Below, one piece after another: positions 52,191 to 61,636 of a stretch of DNA of 64,000 bases. Position 1 is the stretch's first letter; each line of letters opens with the position of its first letter. The DNA comes from Bacteroidia bacterium (GTDB lineage Bacteria; Bacteroidota; Bacteroidia; Cytophagales; Cyclobacteriaceae). The notes below the pieces were generated by a model. It was given only the letters and a program-made list of their open reading frames with translations, searched no databases and was not told where the DNA came from. The stretch is taken from NCBI GenBank assembly GCA_030432655.1, contig JAUILA010000029.1, forward strand, positions 1-64,000, given 5' to 3'. Both the position numbers and the translations under genes were made by a program.

Positions 52191-52891
52191 ATTGAGGGAA
52201 TTTCGTCGTTGAACCGGTAACCGACTCCCCAGGTGGTCAGTATAAAACGGGGTGCGGATATATCGAGCTCCACTTTAGAACGGAGCCTGTTAATGTGAGA
52301 ATTTACGGTATGTTCATATCCTTCGAACTCATACCCCCAGATGAGCCGGAGCAGCCGCTCCCTGGAATAACTCCTTCCCGGATTGGAAGCGAGAAGATAG
52401 AGCAGGTCAAATTCCTTGGGGGTAAGCTCGATCCGGGCACCCTCGAGGGTGACTTTTCGCTTGTTCTTATCTACTTCCAGCTTGCCCGCATGGATTACCG
52501 GAAACAGTTCTTCCGGCTGTTTAAGCATTTCCACCCGGCGGAAAATGGCTTTGACCCGTGCCAGAAATTCGCGGATACTGAATGGTTTGGTCAGGTAATC
52601 ATCCGCACCGGTTTCCAGTCCGAGGATCTTGTCAATTTCCTCAGATCTGGCGGTCAGCATCAGGATCGGTGAGGTTACTTGTCTTGCCCGCAGGTCCCGG
52701 CAAATTTCAATGCCGTCTTTTTCAGGGAGCATAACATCCAGAATGATCAGGTCAAAAATTTCCCGCAGCGCCATTTCATATCCCTGCAGGCCATTCACGG
52801 ATGAAGTGAGATGACACTCCATATCTTTCAGGTGGATTTCCAGTAAATCCTTAATGTCCTGGTCATCCTCTATCAGCAGCACATTTTTCAT
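52187..52891 (-). CDS. OmpR-family response regulator
   Basis: 234 residues. The receiver has acidic E8/D9/D10, the phosphorylation site D52 (ILDVMLPEKDG) and K in YLTKPFSIREF. The winged-helix output domain is at about 130-228 (LTPKEFDLLYLLASNPGRSYSRE, WGVGYRF). It lies directly upstream of its kinase with a 4-nt overlap. Direct repeats 22-42 nt upstream suggest autoregulation. Confidence 0.94.
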   Translation of the reverse strand: MKNVLLIEDDQDIKDLLEIHLKDMECHLTSSVNGLQGYEMALREIFDLIILDVMLPEKDGIEICRDLRARQVTSPILMLTARSEEIDKILGLETGADDYLTKPFSIREFLARVKAIFRRVEMLKQPEELFPVIHAGKLEVDKNKRKVTLEGARIELTPKEFDLLYLLASNPGRSYSRERLLRLIWGYEFEGYEHTVNSHINRLRSKVELDISAPRFILTTWGVGYRFNDEIPSI

Positions 52892-52912
52892 GGGATTAAA
52901 ACTAAAGTCATT

Positions 52913-52933
52913 GTATCACGGAAGTATCACGGA
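52913..52933 (-). promoter_or_regulatory. Candidate autoregulatory response-regulator box
   Basis: GTATCACGGA occurs twice (52913-52922 and 52924-52933), a perfect direct repeat with an 11-bp period, 22-42 nt upstream of the response-regulator start. The same TATCAC repeat precedes the spondin gene. Confidence 0.65.
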
Positions 52934-53040
52934 ATTGTAAACGTATCCCTCAATTTAATAAGTAGATTTGCCGTGATTAGTCAGCCGCACGACCAACGGT
53001 CATAAAAAGGCAGAGACATCTGACAGGTCATGGGAACTGA

Positions 53041-53073
53041 TTGACCCGGACTTCGGTTAATTTATTAAATTTG
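53041..53073 (+). promoter_or_regulatory. Candidate promoter giving a leaderless mRNA
   Basis: TTG (53041-53043) and, 22 nt further, TAAATTTG (53066-53073) match the Bacteroidota pattern. The ATG at 53078 begins 5 nt after the -7 box, so transcription would start at or next to the start codon. Confidence 0.5.
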
Positions 53074-53077
53074 GGAT

Positions 53078-53554
53078 ATGTACATACCTTTTGAATCATT
53101 GCCGGACGATGCGAAAATCTGGGTTTACCAGGCAGACCGTTCTCTTGAGGAGAATGAGGTCCAGCGAATGACGGCAGCAGCCAAAGAATTTATGGATCAG
53201 TGGGAAGCTCATGGGGCGCCTTTGTCTGCATCTTTCCGTATCAGCCATAACCAGTTTCTGATTATCGGAGTGGATGAAAATGCTAACCGGGTAACCGGAT
53301 GTTCTACCGATACCAAAGTCAGGTTTGTCCAGCTTCTTCAACAGAAAATCGGAGTTAACTTTTTTGACAGGAGCCTGGTGGCCATACTGGACAACGATGA
53401 AGTAACGCTGGTTCCGTTGCAGGAACTTAAGCAACGGAAAGTCAGTGTGGGTGAGGATACCCTGACCTTCAATAATCTGATTACCACGAAAGGTCAGCTG
53501 AATTCGGATTGGAAGCAACCGGCGGGTAAATCCTGGTTGTCAAGGTATATCTGA
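53078..53554 (+). CDS. Conserved-looking hypothetical protein
   Basis: 158 residues, cytoplasmic, no membrane segment. It starts YIPFESLPDDAKIWVYQADR and later has WEAHGAPLSASFRI, then DENANRVTGCSTDT. Similar Bacteroidota proteins carry the misleading name ABC-transporter ATPase; no Walker motif is present here, so I do not use it. It stands alone between the two-component system and the PorE-like gene. Confidence 0.78.
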   Translation: MYIPFESLPDDAKIWVYQADRSLEENEVQRMTAAAKEFMDQWEAHGAPLSASFRISHNQFLIIGVDENANRVTGCSTDTKVRFVQLLQQKIGVNFFDRSLVAILDNDEVTLVPLQELKQRKVSVGEDTLTFNNLITTKGQLNSDWKQPAGKSWLSRYI

Positions 53555-53642
53555 CAATAATAGAGGGATTCCCAACGTTCTGAGGATGAAATAGTGACTT
53601 ACTGAATTCATCTGTGCGAGGGATTTCATATATTTATAGAAT

Positions 53643-55649
53643 ATGAGAAGTTTAATTGTTTTCTTATTTCTGGGCGCTTTCTTTTTTTCCGCCTGCAGCA
53701 TTGAGAAGAAGGCTTCGAAAGCATTTGATTTCGGACAATATCAGTCCTCAATAGATCTATATCAGCGTGTTCTTGAAAAAAACCCCGACGATGGCAGGGC
53801 TAACTTTTTTGTAGCGGAAGCCTACCGTTTGTCTAACAGGGCTGAAGAATCACTGCCTTATTATGAAAAAGCATTGGCAAGCGGAGTTAAAAATGACTCC
53901 ATTAAAATGAATTATGCTTTTGCCCTTAAGGCAAATGCCCAGTACCAGGAAGCCAAAGAAGTATTGCAGGGAGCCATTCCTGAAATTGACGATGAGGCCC
54001 TGCAGGCACGCGCCGGGGAGGAATATGAAAACCTCAACAACTTTGACAGGATCCGGGAAAAAGAGAGTTATTACCGGGTTAAGAATCTGGAAGAAATCAA
54101 CTCTCAATCTGCGGAATATTCTCCTGTTTACAACAATGGAGAATTATACTTTACTTCCAACAGGAATGATTCCCGTATTTACAAGGCTACGGGCACTCCT
54201 TTTACCAGTATTTACAAAGTGAAAACGAGTGGAGCAAATGTTGAAATGAATACACTTAGCTCCCTGCCCTCAAGCATTAACAGCGATAACACAAATGACG
54301 GAACTGTCGCCTTCAGTCCTGACGGACGCACCATGGTCTACGCCAAAGGGAATACCGGCAAAAAGAAGGGTGGATATGATGTAGATCTGTACATAACGCG
54401 ATACCGAAACGGTGAGTGGACCGAGCCACGGGCTCTGCTCATCAATGACGATAAGTCCTGGGATTCATCGCCGGTTTTCAGCCAGGATGGAAAAACCCTC
54501 TATTTCGCTTCGAACCGCGCCGGCGGCCAGGGGGGAACGGATATCTATTCGGCTAAAATGAATTCACGTGGCAGATTTTATAATGTGAGAAATCTGGGAT
54601 CAGAGATCAATACCACCGGCAATGAAATGTTCCCCTATGTTTCAGAGGACGGAGCGTTATATTTTTCAAGTGACGGACATCCGGGTTTCGGGCAGCTTGA
54701 TCTGTTTGTTGCACGTCGTAAGAACGGGCAGACAACCGTGGAGAATCTCGGCCGGCCGATGAATTCTTCCGCCGATGATTTCGGCATTTATCTATTCAAT
54801 CTTGACCGGGGCTTTTTTACATCCAATCGGGAAGGTGGAGCCGGGGATGATGACATATACACCTTTGTCAACCAGGATCCGGACCTGCGGATTGTCAATT
54901 ATTTTCTTGATGGAATTACTATGACACCGGATGAAAACGGTGATCTCAAAATATTACCCCGGGTGAATGTCAAGCTCATGGATAAGGATGGCGAGGTGCT
55001 GGATGAAGACCTGACCCAGGATGACGGACGATTCTCGTTCCGGGTATATGAAAATGAAAATTATAATCTGGTTGCTGAAAGACAGGGAGGCGAAGAACAA
55101 TTCCTGATCACCCGTTCGGAATATACTACCGTGGGTAAGGAAGTGAACCGTGATACTCTGACCAGGCTGGTCACAGACATACGTTTTGAAACTCAAATGG
55201 TCCTTGAGAAAATAGAAAAGGACAAGGTTTTCGCGCTGGAGAATATTTATTACGACCTTGACCGGGATGAAATCCGTGCGGATGCCGCCCGCGAACTGGA
55301 TAAGCTCGTTACTATCCTGCAGGATAATCCGGAATTGAAGATTGAACTCAGTTCACATACGGATGACAGGAACTCAGATGAATATAACCTGGATCTCTCG
55401 CAACGGCGGGCAAAGTCGGCCGTGGATTACCTGGTTTCGCAGGGTATTGATCCGACAAGACTGGTGGCCAAGGGATATGGAGAATCGAAGCTGCTCATTC
55501 CTAATGCACAGACAGAAGAGGAGCATCAGGTTAACCGTCGTACAGAGTTCAAGATCCTTGAAGTTGGCAAAGCTCGTCAGCAAAGTACACCGCTCGAATT
55601 CGATGAGGACCGGTATTTTGATGATGAAGGGGACGACGGGAACAACTAG
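53643..55649 (+). CDS. PorE-like lipoprotein: TPR, PD40 propeller, carboxypeptidase-like and OmpA domains
   Basis: 668 residues with lipobox FFFSAC. Order: TPR helices (about 22-135), PD40/WD40-like propeller blades (about 150-410, e.g. FSPDGRTMVYA, FSQDGKTLYFASNR), a carboxypeptidase-regulatory-like beta-sandwich (about 430-500), and a peptidoglycan-binding OmpA domain (about 535-645: SSHTDDRNSDEYN, LSQRRAKSAVDYL). This is the domain order of PorE, the T9SS-associated outer-membrane protein. Several paralogues usually exist per genome, so the T9SS role is probable rather than proven. Confidence 0.88.
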   Translation: MRSLIVFLFLGAFFFSACSIEKKASKAFDFGQYQSSIDLYQRVLEKNPDDGRANFFVAEAYRLSNRAEESLPYYEKALASGVKNDSIKMNYAFALKANAQYQEAKEVLQGAIPEIDDEALQARAGEEYENLNNFDRIREKESYYRVKNLEEINSQSAEYSPVYNNGELYFTSNRNDSRIYKATGTPFTSIYKVKTSGANVEMNTLSSLPSSINSDNTNDGTVAFSPDGRTMVYAKGNTGKKKGGYDVDLYITRYRNGEWTEPRALLINDDKSWDSSPVFSQDGKTLYFASNRAGGQGGTDIYSAKMNSRGRFYNVRNLGSEINTTGNEMFPYVSEDGALYFSSDGHPGFGQLDLFVARRKNGQTTVENLGRPMNSSADDFGIYLFNLDRGFFTSNREGGAGDDDIYTFVNQDPDLRIVNYFLDGITMTPDENGDLKILPRVNVKLMDKDGEVLDEDLTQDDGRFSFRVYENENYNLVAERQGGEEQFLITRSEYTTVGKEVNRDTLTRLVTDIRFETQMVLEKIEKDKVFALENIYYDLDRDEIRADAARELDKLVTILQDNPELKIELSSHTDDRNSDEYNLDLSQRRAKSAVDYLVSQGIDPTRLVAKGYGESKLLIPNAQTEEEHQVNRRTEFKILEVGKARQQSTPLEFDEDRYFDDEGDDGNN

Positions 55650-55694
55650 CCGATAACTACCTCATTGATATTATAATTAGTTAATTTTGTGCGC

Positions 55695-56861
55695 ATGAAC
55701 GAGAGATACGCACAACGGGGGGTATCTGCCTCCAAGGAAGATGTGCACAATGCCATCGCCAATATAGATAAAGGCTTGTTTCCCCGGGCCTTCTGTAAAA
55801 TTGTTCCGGATTTTCTGGGAGGTGATGATTCCTATTGTAATATCATGCACGCCGACGGTGCAGGCACCAAATCTTCCCTTGCCTACCTGTACTGGAAAGA
55901 AACAGGTGATCTATCCGTTTGGAAAGGCATTGCCCAGGACGCCGTGATCATGAATACAGATGATTTACTATGTGTGGGTGCCACTACCGACATTCTGCTT
56001 TCTTCAACCATCGGACGTAATAAACAACTTATTCCTGGCGAAGTAATCGCGGCGATAATTAACGGAACGGAGGAAGTCCTGGAAATGCTTCGTGATAACG
56101 GGATGAATATTCGTAGTACAGGTGGCGAAACCGCCGACCTGGGCGATCTGGTTCGGACGGTAGTTGTGGACAGCACTGTTACCGCCCGCATGAAACGTGA
56201 AGAGGTTATTGATAATGCGAATATCCGGGATGGTGACGTAATCGTTGGATTTGCCTCATACGGTCAGTCTTCCTATGAGCAGGAATATAACGGGGGTATG
56301 GGTTCTAACGGGCTGACGAGTGCGCGACATGATGTATTCTCCCATTACTATGCTTCGGAATTTCCAGAATCATTTGATCCCGCAATGCCGGACGAATTGT
56401 GTTATGCAGGAAAATACCGGATGACCGACCGTATTGAGGATGTTCCGGTTGATATCGGAAAGCTGGTTCTCAGTCCTACCCGTACGTACGCTCCTGTTGT
56501 TGTGGAGGTCTTAAAACATTACAGGCAACAGATTCATGGTATGGTTCACTGCAGTGGAGGTGCGCAAACAAAAGTGCTGCACTTCATCGAAAATCTCCAT
56601 GTTGTAAAGGATAACCTCTTTCAAATGCCTCCGTTATTCCGTATTATTCAGGAACAGAGCGGGACAGACTGGAAGGAAATGTACAAGGTATTTAATATGG
56701 GACATCGCCTTGAGATGTATGTTCCCAGGGAAATTTCAGATGATCTTATTGCTATCGCCTCCTCATTTAATGTTGATGCGCAAATAATCGGTCATGTAGA
56801 AAAGTCAGAAGCCCCGGCTGTGACCATTAACAGCGCTCATGGCAATTTTTCCTATGAATAG
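55695..56861 (+). CDS. purM: Phosphoribosylformylglycinamidine cyclo-ligase (AIR synthase), long Bacteroidota form
   Basis: 388 residues from the ATG at 55695; the GTG two codons earlier is less likely. PurM-type stretches: MHADGAGTKSSLAYLY, NTDDLLCVGA, STGGETADLGDLVRT and the Gly-rich VGFASYGQSSYE. It makes AIR from FGAM with ATP in purine synthesis. It is longer than E. coli PurM (345 aa), as usual in this phylum. A TAATTTTG box ends 5 nt before the ATG, again suggesting a very short leader. Its end overlaps the M1 peptidase start. Confidence 0.9.
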   Translation: MNERYAQRGVSASKEDVHNAIANIDKGLFPRAFCKIVPDFLGGDDSYCNIMHADGAGTKSSLAYLYWKETGDLSVWKGIAQDAVIMNTDDLLCVGATTDILLSSTIGRNKQLIPGEVIAAIINGTEEVLEMLRDNGMNIRSTGGETADLGDLVRTVVVDSTVTARMKREEVIDNANIRDGDVIVGFASYGQSSYEQEYNGGMGSNGLTSARHDVFSHYYASEFPESFDPAMPDELCYAGKYRMTDRIEDVPVDIGKLVLSPTRTYAPVVVEVLKHYRQQIHGMVHCSGGAQTKVLHFIENLHVVKDNLFQMPPLFRIIQEQSGTDWKEMYKVFNMGHRLEMYVPREISDDLIAIASSFNVDAQIIGHVEKSEAPAVTINSAHGNFSYE

Positions 56862-58746
56862 GTTTTCGGGACTAATTATTACAGCATTTGTATTTCTTGT
56901 TGCCTGTAACAAGGGCGCTGAAAATATTGATAAGACATCTTCCAAAAAGAAAATGACTTTTACGGATACTCACAGCTATGCCAATCCGGAGCAGGTCAGG
57001 GTGACTCATCTTGACTGGGAAGCCAATGTAGATTTTGAGCGAAAAATCATTGATGCAAAAGCAGTATTATCCCTGGACCGTTCAGATGATGCCGATACCC
57101 TGGTACTGGATACGCACCGGCTTGTTATCAATGAGGTGACCTATGCTTCCGGGGAAAAAGCAGTTTTCAGGAAGGGGGAAGACGATGCTTTACTTGGCAG
57201 TGCCCTTCGGATTGCACTAAAACCTGAAACGGAAAAAGTGATAATTTCCTACTCGACGGCGCCTGATGCCCCGGCACTCCAGTGGCTGACACCCATGCAG
57301 ACCTCCGGCGGAACCTCGCCATTCCTGTTTACCCAGTCTCAGGCCATTCTGGCAAGAACCTGGATTCCGTTGCAGGACAGTCCCGGAATCCGGTTTACCT
57401 ATACCGCAAAGGTAAAAGTGCCATCCGGCATGCTGGCACTTATGAGTGCACAGAACCCCATGGAAAAATCTGCGGATGGATCTTACTCGTTTACCATGGA
57501 TCAGCCCATCCCTGCTTACCTGATGGCCCTGGCAGTAGGTGACCTGGAATTTGCACGGTTGGGTGAACGAAGCGGAGTGTACGCGGAACCTTCCGTAATA
57601 GACACGGCGGCCTATGAATTTGCTGAACTTGAAGACATGATTTCCGCCGCTGAAGATCTGTACGGAAGCTATCAATGGGGAAGATATGATCTGTTGGTTC
57701 TGCCCCCCAGCTTTCCTTTTGGCGGGATGGAGAACCCAAGGCTGACATTTGCAACCCCTACCATTTTGGCTGGTGATCGTTCGCTGACCTCCCTGATTGC
57801 ACATGAGCTGGCCCATAGCTGGTCGGGAAATTTGGTCACCAACGCTACCTGGAATGACTTTTGGTTGAATGAAGGGTTTACCGTGTACTTTGAACAGCGA
57901 ATCATGGAGAAGCTGTACGGGGCATCCTATTCTGAAATGCTGGCATCCCTGGAAACAGAGGATCTCAAAAAAGAGATTTCAGAGCTGACATCCAGGGGCA
58001 AAGAAAGTGACACTCACTTAAAATTGGATTTGGATGGGCGAAATCCGGATGAGGGAATGACGGATATCGCCTATGTTAAAGGATATCTGTTTCTTCGTTA
58101 CCTGGAGAATGAAGCTGGTCGGGAGACCTTTGACAGATTTCTGCGAAATTACTTTGAGAGAAACGCGTTCAATGTAATGACAACGGAGGCATTTCTTCAG
58201 GAAGTGAACGATTATCTGATTGCACCTGAGCGACTTAACGTAGGAATGGTTAAATTGAAGGAATGGGTGTATAATCCGGGATTACCAGGAGATGCAGTAT
58301 TTCCGGAATCTGACCGTTTCGGACTGGTAGATGAACAGCGTGAAAATTTTATGAACGGAATGCCACCGGAAGAGTTGGAAACAACGGAATGGAGTTCTCA
58401 TGAGTGGGTACGGTTTGTAAGAAGTCTGCCAGTAAATATTGGCAAGCATAAAATGGCTGATCTGGATTCCACCTTTCGGTTAACCGATACCGGCAATTCA
58501 GAACTACTTTCTGCCTGGCTCGAATTGGCAATAAAGGCGAAATACAAACCAGCAGATGAACGATTGGAATCTTTTTTAATCAATACCGGACGACGTAAAT
58601 TTCTAATGCCTCTTTACACCGCTCTTGTTGCTACCTATCCGGACAAGAAAATGGCGTTGGAAATTTATGAAAAAGCCCGGCCTAACTATCATTATGTTTC
58701 GTACAAAAGTATCGACGATCTACTGAATTATGAAAAATCTAATTAA
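56854..58746 (+). CDS. M1-family aminopeptidase lipoprotein (leukotriene A4 hydrolase-like)
   Basis: 630 residues from the ATG at 56854, which precedes a lipoprotein signal (ITAFVFLVAC). The substrate loop GGMENPRLTFATPT and the zinc site HELAHSW with the third ligand E in NEGFTVYFE (about residue 316 onward) are intact. The C-terminal helical domain resembles LTA4 hydrolase. It probably trims peptides at the envelope. The start overlaps purM by 8 nt; the unrelated pathways suggest shared translation rather than shared function. Confidence 0.93.
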   Translation: MNRFSGLIITAFVFLVACNKGAENIDKTSSKKKMTFTDTHSYANPEQVRVTHLDWEANVDFERKIIDAKAVLSLDRSDDADTLVLDTHRLVINEVTYASGEKAVFRKGEDDALLGSALRIALKPETEKVIISYSTAPDAPALQWLTPMQTSGGTSPFLFTQSQAILARTWIPLQDSPGIRFTYTAKVKVPSGMLALMSAQNPMEKSADGSYSFTMDQPIPAYLMALAVGDLEFARLGERSGVYAEPSVIDTAAYEFAELEDMISAAEDLYGSYQWGRYDLLVLPPSFPFGGMENPRLTFATPTILAGDRSLTSLIAHELAHSWSGNLVTNATWNDFWLNEGFTVYFEQRIMEKLYGASYSEMLASLETEDLKKEISELTSRGKESDTHLKLDLDGRNPDEGMTDIAYVKGYLFLRYLENEAGRETFDRFLRNYFERNAFNVMTTEAFLQEVNDYLIAPERLNVGMVKLKEWVYNPGLPGDAVFPESDRFGLVDEQRENFMNGMPPEELETTEWSSHEWVRFVRSLPVNIGKHKMADLDSTFRLTDTGNSELLSAWLELAIKAKYKPADERLESFLINTGRRKFLMPLYTALVATYPDKKMALEIYEKARPNYHYVSYKSIDDLLNYEKSN

Positions 58747-59167
58747 AGCCCTTCTACTTACCGTAATCGTTTTTGGTTCGTGCCAGGTGATGGGTCAGAA
58801 CAAATTGCTTATCACCGAAATTCAGATCAAGTCGGAAACCATGAACAAGTTCGAACGATTTACCGATAAGGAGGCCAACGTATCGTCCGATCTTCCTGTT
58901 TCTATCGCTCTGTTCAAGGATCAGGATATCACGTATTATGCCTGCTTTGTTTTGAAAGAAAGAGGCAATAAATTTCGTCTGGTTAATCAGGACTTTGTGA
59001 TGTACGAAGACGACAAGGAGAAAGGCGATCGCCAGGTGTTAAAATACAAAAAAACAGAGGGTGTCAGGGGCCGGATCACCGGTACCTCCGAACAATCAAT
59101 CACTTTTGATGATGATCTCGGCAGAACCATCAACATGGTTTACCGCTTTGAGATCGTTCTGGATTAG
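58730..59167 (+). CDS. Small secreted hypothetical protein
   Basis: 145 residues with a signal peptide (ALLLTVIVFGSCQVMG; a possible lipobox at FGSC is weak because the following residues continue hydrophobic). The mature part is beta-rich and charged, ending in TINMVYRFEIVL. Overlaps the M1 peptidase end by 17 nt and shares 4 nt with the convergent M14 gene end. Not recognised. Confidence 0.7.
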   Translation: MKNLIKALLLTVIVFGSCQVMGQNKLLITEIQIKSETMNKFERFTDKEANVSSDLPVSIALFKDQDITYYACFVLKERGNKFRLVNQDFVMYEDDKEKGDRQVLKYKKTEGVRGRITGTSEQSITFDDDLGRTINMVYRFEIVLD

Positions 59168-61635
59168 TTCTGAAATACAGCATTAATGATTAATAATTTG
59201 CCCTGTTGCCAGAATGAGCGATAGAGCGGATTATCTCCAAAATATATTACCTCACCGCGACCGAATCGCTCAACCCCGAGCACCATTCTCCCTCCCATTG
59301 ACTCCAGGGCCTGTTTGCCGGCAAAACCATTGAGTGGTTCAGGGTTTTCCCCGAAGATAGCCACCTGGTCACCATAAGGCAGAACATAAGAATCGGAACC
59401 AATGGTTAATGTCTCATAGTCACCTTCAAAGCCATAGGCAAGAGGATGGGTGGTGTCCATCCTGGCTTTAAAAATGGCTCCGGGAATATAATTTCTCACA
59501 CTTTGGCGCTCTTCCATGGCGTAGTTGGAAAGAGTAAGTGAATCGGAAGCAGATGCCGCCTTGAGCGTTGTTAATTTAAAGTCATCAGAATCTGCGAAAA
59601 GATCGAGTGAATTTCCAAGAGCTACTACGCGGCCACCTCCCCTGATAAATTCAAATAGCGTTTTTTCCTGTTCTTTGTATGATCCGTCGGCCAGGAAAAG
59701 TACATCAAACTCCGAAAGGGCACGTTCTGAAAGTGATTCTTTCCGGAGCAAGGTGATTGGGTATTGACAATCCTGTTCAAAAAAGTGCCACACTTCGCCT
59801 ACACGATTTGGGGAAGTCCCGCTTCCGGCCAGAAGACCTATTTTTACCGGTGCGACCCTTGAAATATTTCCAGATCCCAGGTCAATGCCCGATGTCGCCA
59901 GACCTGTATAAACCGGCACAGGATTTATTTTTAATTTCTGTGCATTTTTTTCAATGATTTTGTCCATTCCGGGATTAAATTCATTATTCCCACGCAGGAT
60001 CACCAGCGATCCTGGCTGGAATGTCTGCCCGGCAAAGGACGCAGCTTTATTGAGCACCCCGACATTTACTTTTTCCCTGACCAGTGCGGCTAAAAATATC
60101 CCGTCATTAACTGAATGGTAAGGTACTAGGTAGCCATACGGAGGATCAGAAGGAATCGTATAATCTGCCACAGCGGGAATTTGTACCAGGTCCTGGTTTA
60201 TATCAGCCTCAGTGGCGTATGCGTGCAGGCCGTAGGCATATGACAAATTCCAGGCTGTAATGTCATAGGTAACGGAATCTGCAATATAGGTGTCCGGCTC
60301 GAACATTGCCTGAACCAGTCGTGATTTGGGCTGATTTCCAGGGATGATCAGGTCATCACTGACCGGGGCAAACGATATAGTTTCATTGGTCTGATAGTCG
60401 AAGGCACTTACCTTTTTCCTTGATGTAGTCTTTCCATAACGAATTTTATGGGCATCCAGTAAACGCGTCAGTTTTTCGATTTTGTCCGGCTGACCATTCG
60501 ACTGAATAATGTAGTTCCTGTATTTACCCTCAGATCCCGAAGAAAAGTATTTGTCGAACTCATCAAGAAGTTGTTGCTGATGCATTGAAGCCGTTTCAAT
60601 AGTGGAGATCCCGGTAGTAAAATGATGCTCAACCCTGTCCGAAAGGAAAAGCGTATCGCCATACTGGGTTTTCACAGACAGACCTGCGATCCCGTGACCT
60701 GCCTGTTCGTATGTCATTCCAATTGCGCCATTGAAGGTGGGGTATGTATCTCCGTAGCTTGGATACAACAGGTCAAATACCTCCCCGGTAAAATAAGCCC
60801 AGTTATTTTTATCAAAGTATGAAGCGTGGTTTTCCCCTATCACTTTTTGAAAATCTCTTTGCCACTGGGTGATAATACTGTGATAGGGTTCGGCACCCGG
60901 CGCGAAGTAATAAGGATTATCAGGGTATTGTTCATGAAAATCCACATGGATTTGAGGCAACCAGTTGTTATAAATTTTCAGCCGTTCCCTGGACTCTTTC
61001 TGGGTAAGCCAGAGCCAGTCGCGGTTCAGGTCAAATAAATAGTGATTGACCCTGCCACCCGGCCATTCTTCCTGGTGGGACATGGAATAGGTGTCCACGC
61101 TGAGCGGAGACTGCTGATATCTTTTGAAATAATTCACGTAGCGGTCGCGGCCGTCCGGATTGATACAGGGATCCATGATCACAATCACATTCTCAAGCCA
61201 TTGCTGCGCCTCGCGATTATTCGGGTTGGCCAGAAAATAAAGCGTTTTCATTGAAGCCTCGGTGGATGAGGCCTCATTCCCGTGTACATTATAGCTTAGC
61301 CAGACCACAGCCGGCTGATCCTGGTCTGCATCGCCTTCTTCAAGCCCGGACCTGCGTAAATTACTCATTCGGATTTCCTCCAGCCGGTTCAGGTTTTGTG
61401 GGGTTCCGATATATGCTACATACAAGGGTCGCCCTTCATAGGTTTCGCCATACTGTTCAAGCTGCACCGATGGACTGGCTTCAGCGACCGCTTTAAAGTA
61501 ATTCACTACTTTATAATGAAGGGTAAATTCGTCTCCCGGTTCGTAACCCAGAAACTCCCTGGGAGTGGGAACCTGCTGGCCATTTGCGATGAGAGCGGAA
61601 AACAGGAAAGTACAAACAAGAAGAATGTTTTTCAT
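59164..61635 (-). CDS. M14-family zinc carboxypeptidase with GATase-like C-terminal domain
   Basis: 823 residues with a signal peptide (NILLVCTFLFSALIANG). M14 domain at about 40-330: zinc ligands in HGNEASS, distal His in HVDFHEQYP, substrate motif CINPDGRDRY, and a likely catalytic Glu in MTYEQAGHG. After a linker, a class I glutamine-amidotransferase-like fold (about 590-700: LFLADGSYKEQE, GGGRVVALGNS) follows with no catalytic Cys seen. This large form is common in Bacteroidota. Secreted or periplasmic peptidase; the substrate is unknown. Confidence 0.9.
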   Translation of the reverse strand: MKNILLVCTFLFSALIANGQQVPTPREFLGYEPGDEFTLHYKVVNYFKAVAEASPSVQLEQYGETYEGRPLYVAYIGTPQNLNRLEEIRMSNLRRSGLEEGDADQDQPAVVWLSYNVHGNEASSTEASMKTLYFLANPNNREAQQWLENVIVIMDPCINPDGRDRYVNYFKRYQQSPLSVDTYSMSHQEEWPGGRVNHYLFDLNRDWLWLTQKESRERLKIYNNWLPQIHVDFHEQYPDNPYYFAPGAEPYHSIITQWQRDFQKVIGENHASYFDKNNWAYFTGEVFDLLYPSYGDTYPTFNGAIGMTYEQAGHGIAGLSVKTQYGDTLFLSDRVEHHFTTGISTIETASMHQQQLLDEFDKYFSSGSEGKYRNYIIQSNGQPDKIEKLTRLLDAHKIRYGKTTSRKKVSAFDYQTNETISFAPVSDDLIIPGNQPKSRLVQAMFEPDTYIADSVTYDITAWNLSYAYGLHAYATEADINQDLVQIPAVADYTIPSDPPYGYLVPYHSVNDGIFLAALVREKVNVGVLNKAASFAGQTFQPGSLVILRGNNEFNPGMDKIIEKNAQKLKINPVPVYTGLATSGIDLGSGNISRVAPVKIGLLAGSGTSPNRVGEVWHFFEQDCQYPITLLRKESLSERALSEFDVLFLADGSYKEQEKTLFEFIRGGGRVVALGNSLDLFADSDDFKLTTLKAASASDSLTLSNYAMEERQSVRNYIPGAIFKARMDTTHPLAYGFEGDYETLTIGSDSYVLPYGDQVAIFGENPEPLNGFAGKQALESMGGRMVLGVERFGRGEVIYFGDNPLYRSFWQQGKLLIINAVFQN

Positions 61636-61636
61636 A

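Noticed and set aside
57217-57816. 199-residue minus-strand ORF
   Set aside because: Antisense to the M1 peptidase catalytic region; composition typical of a shadow frame.
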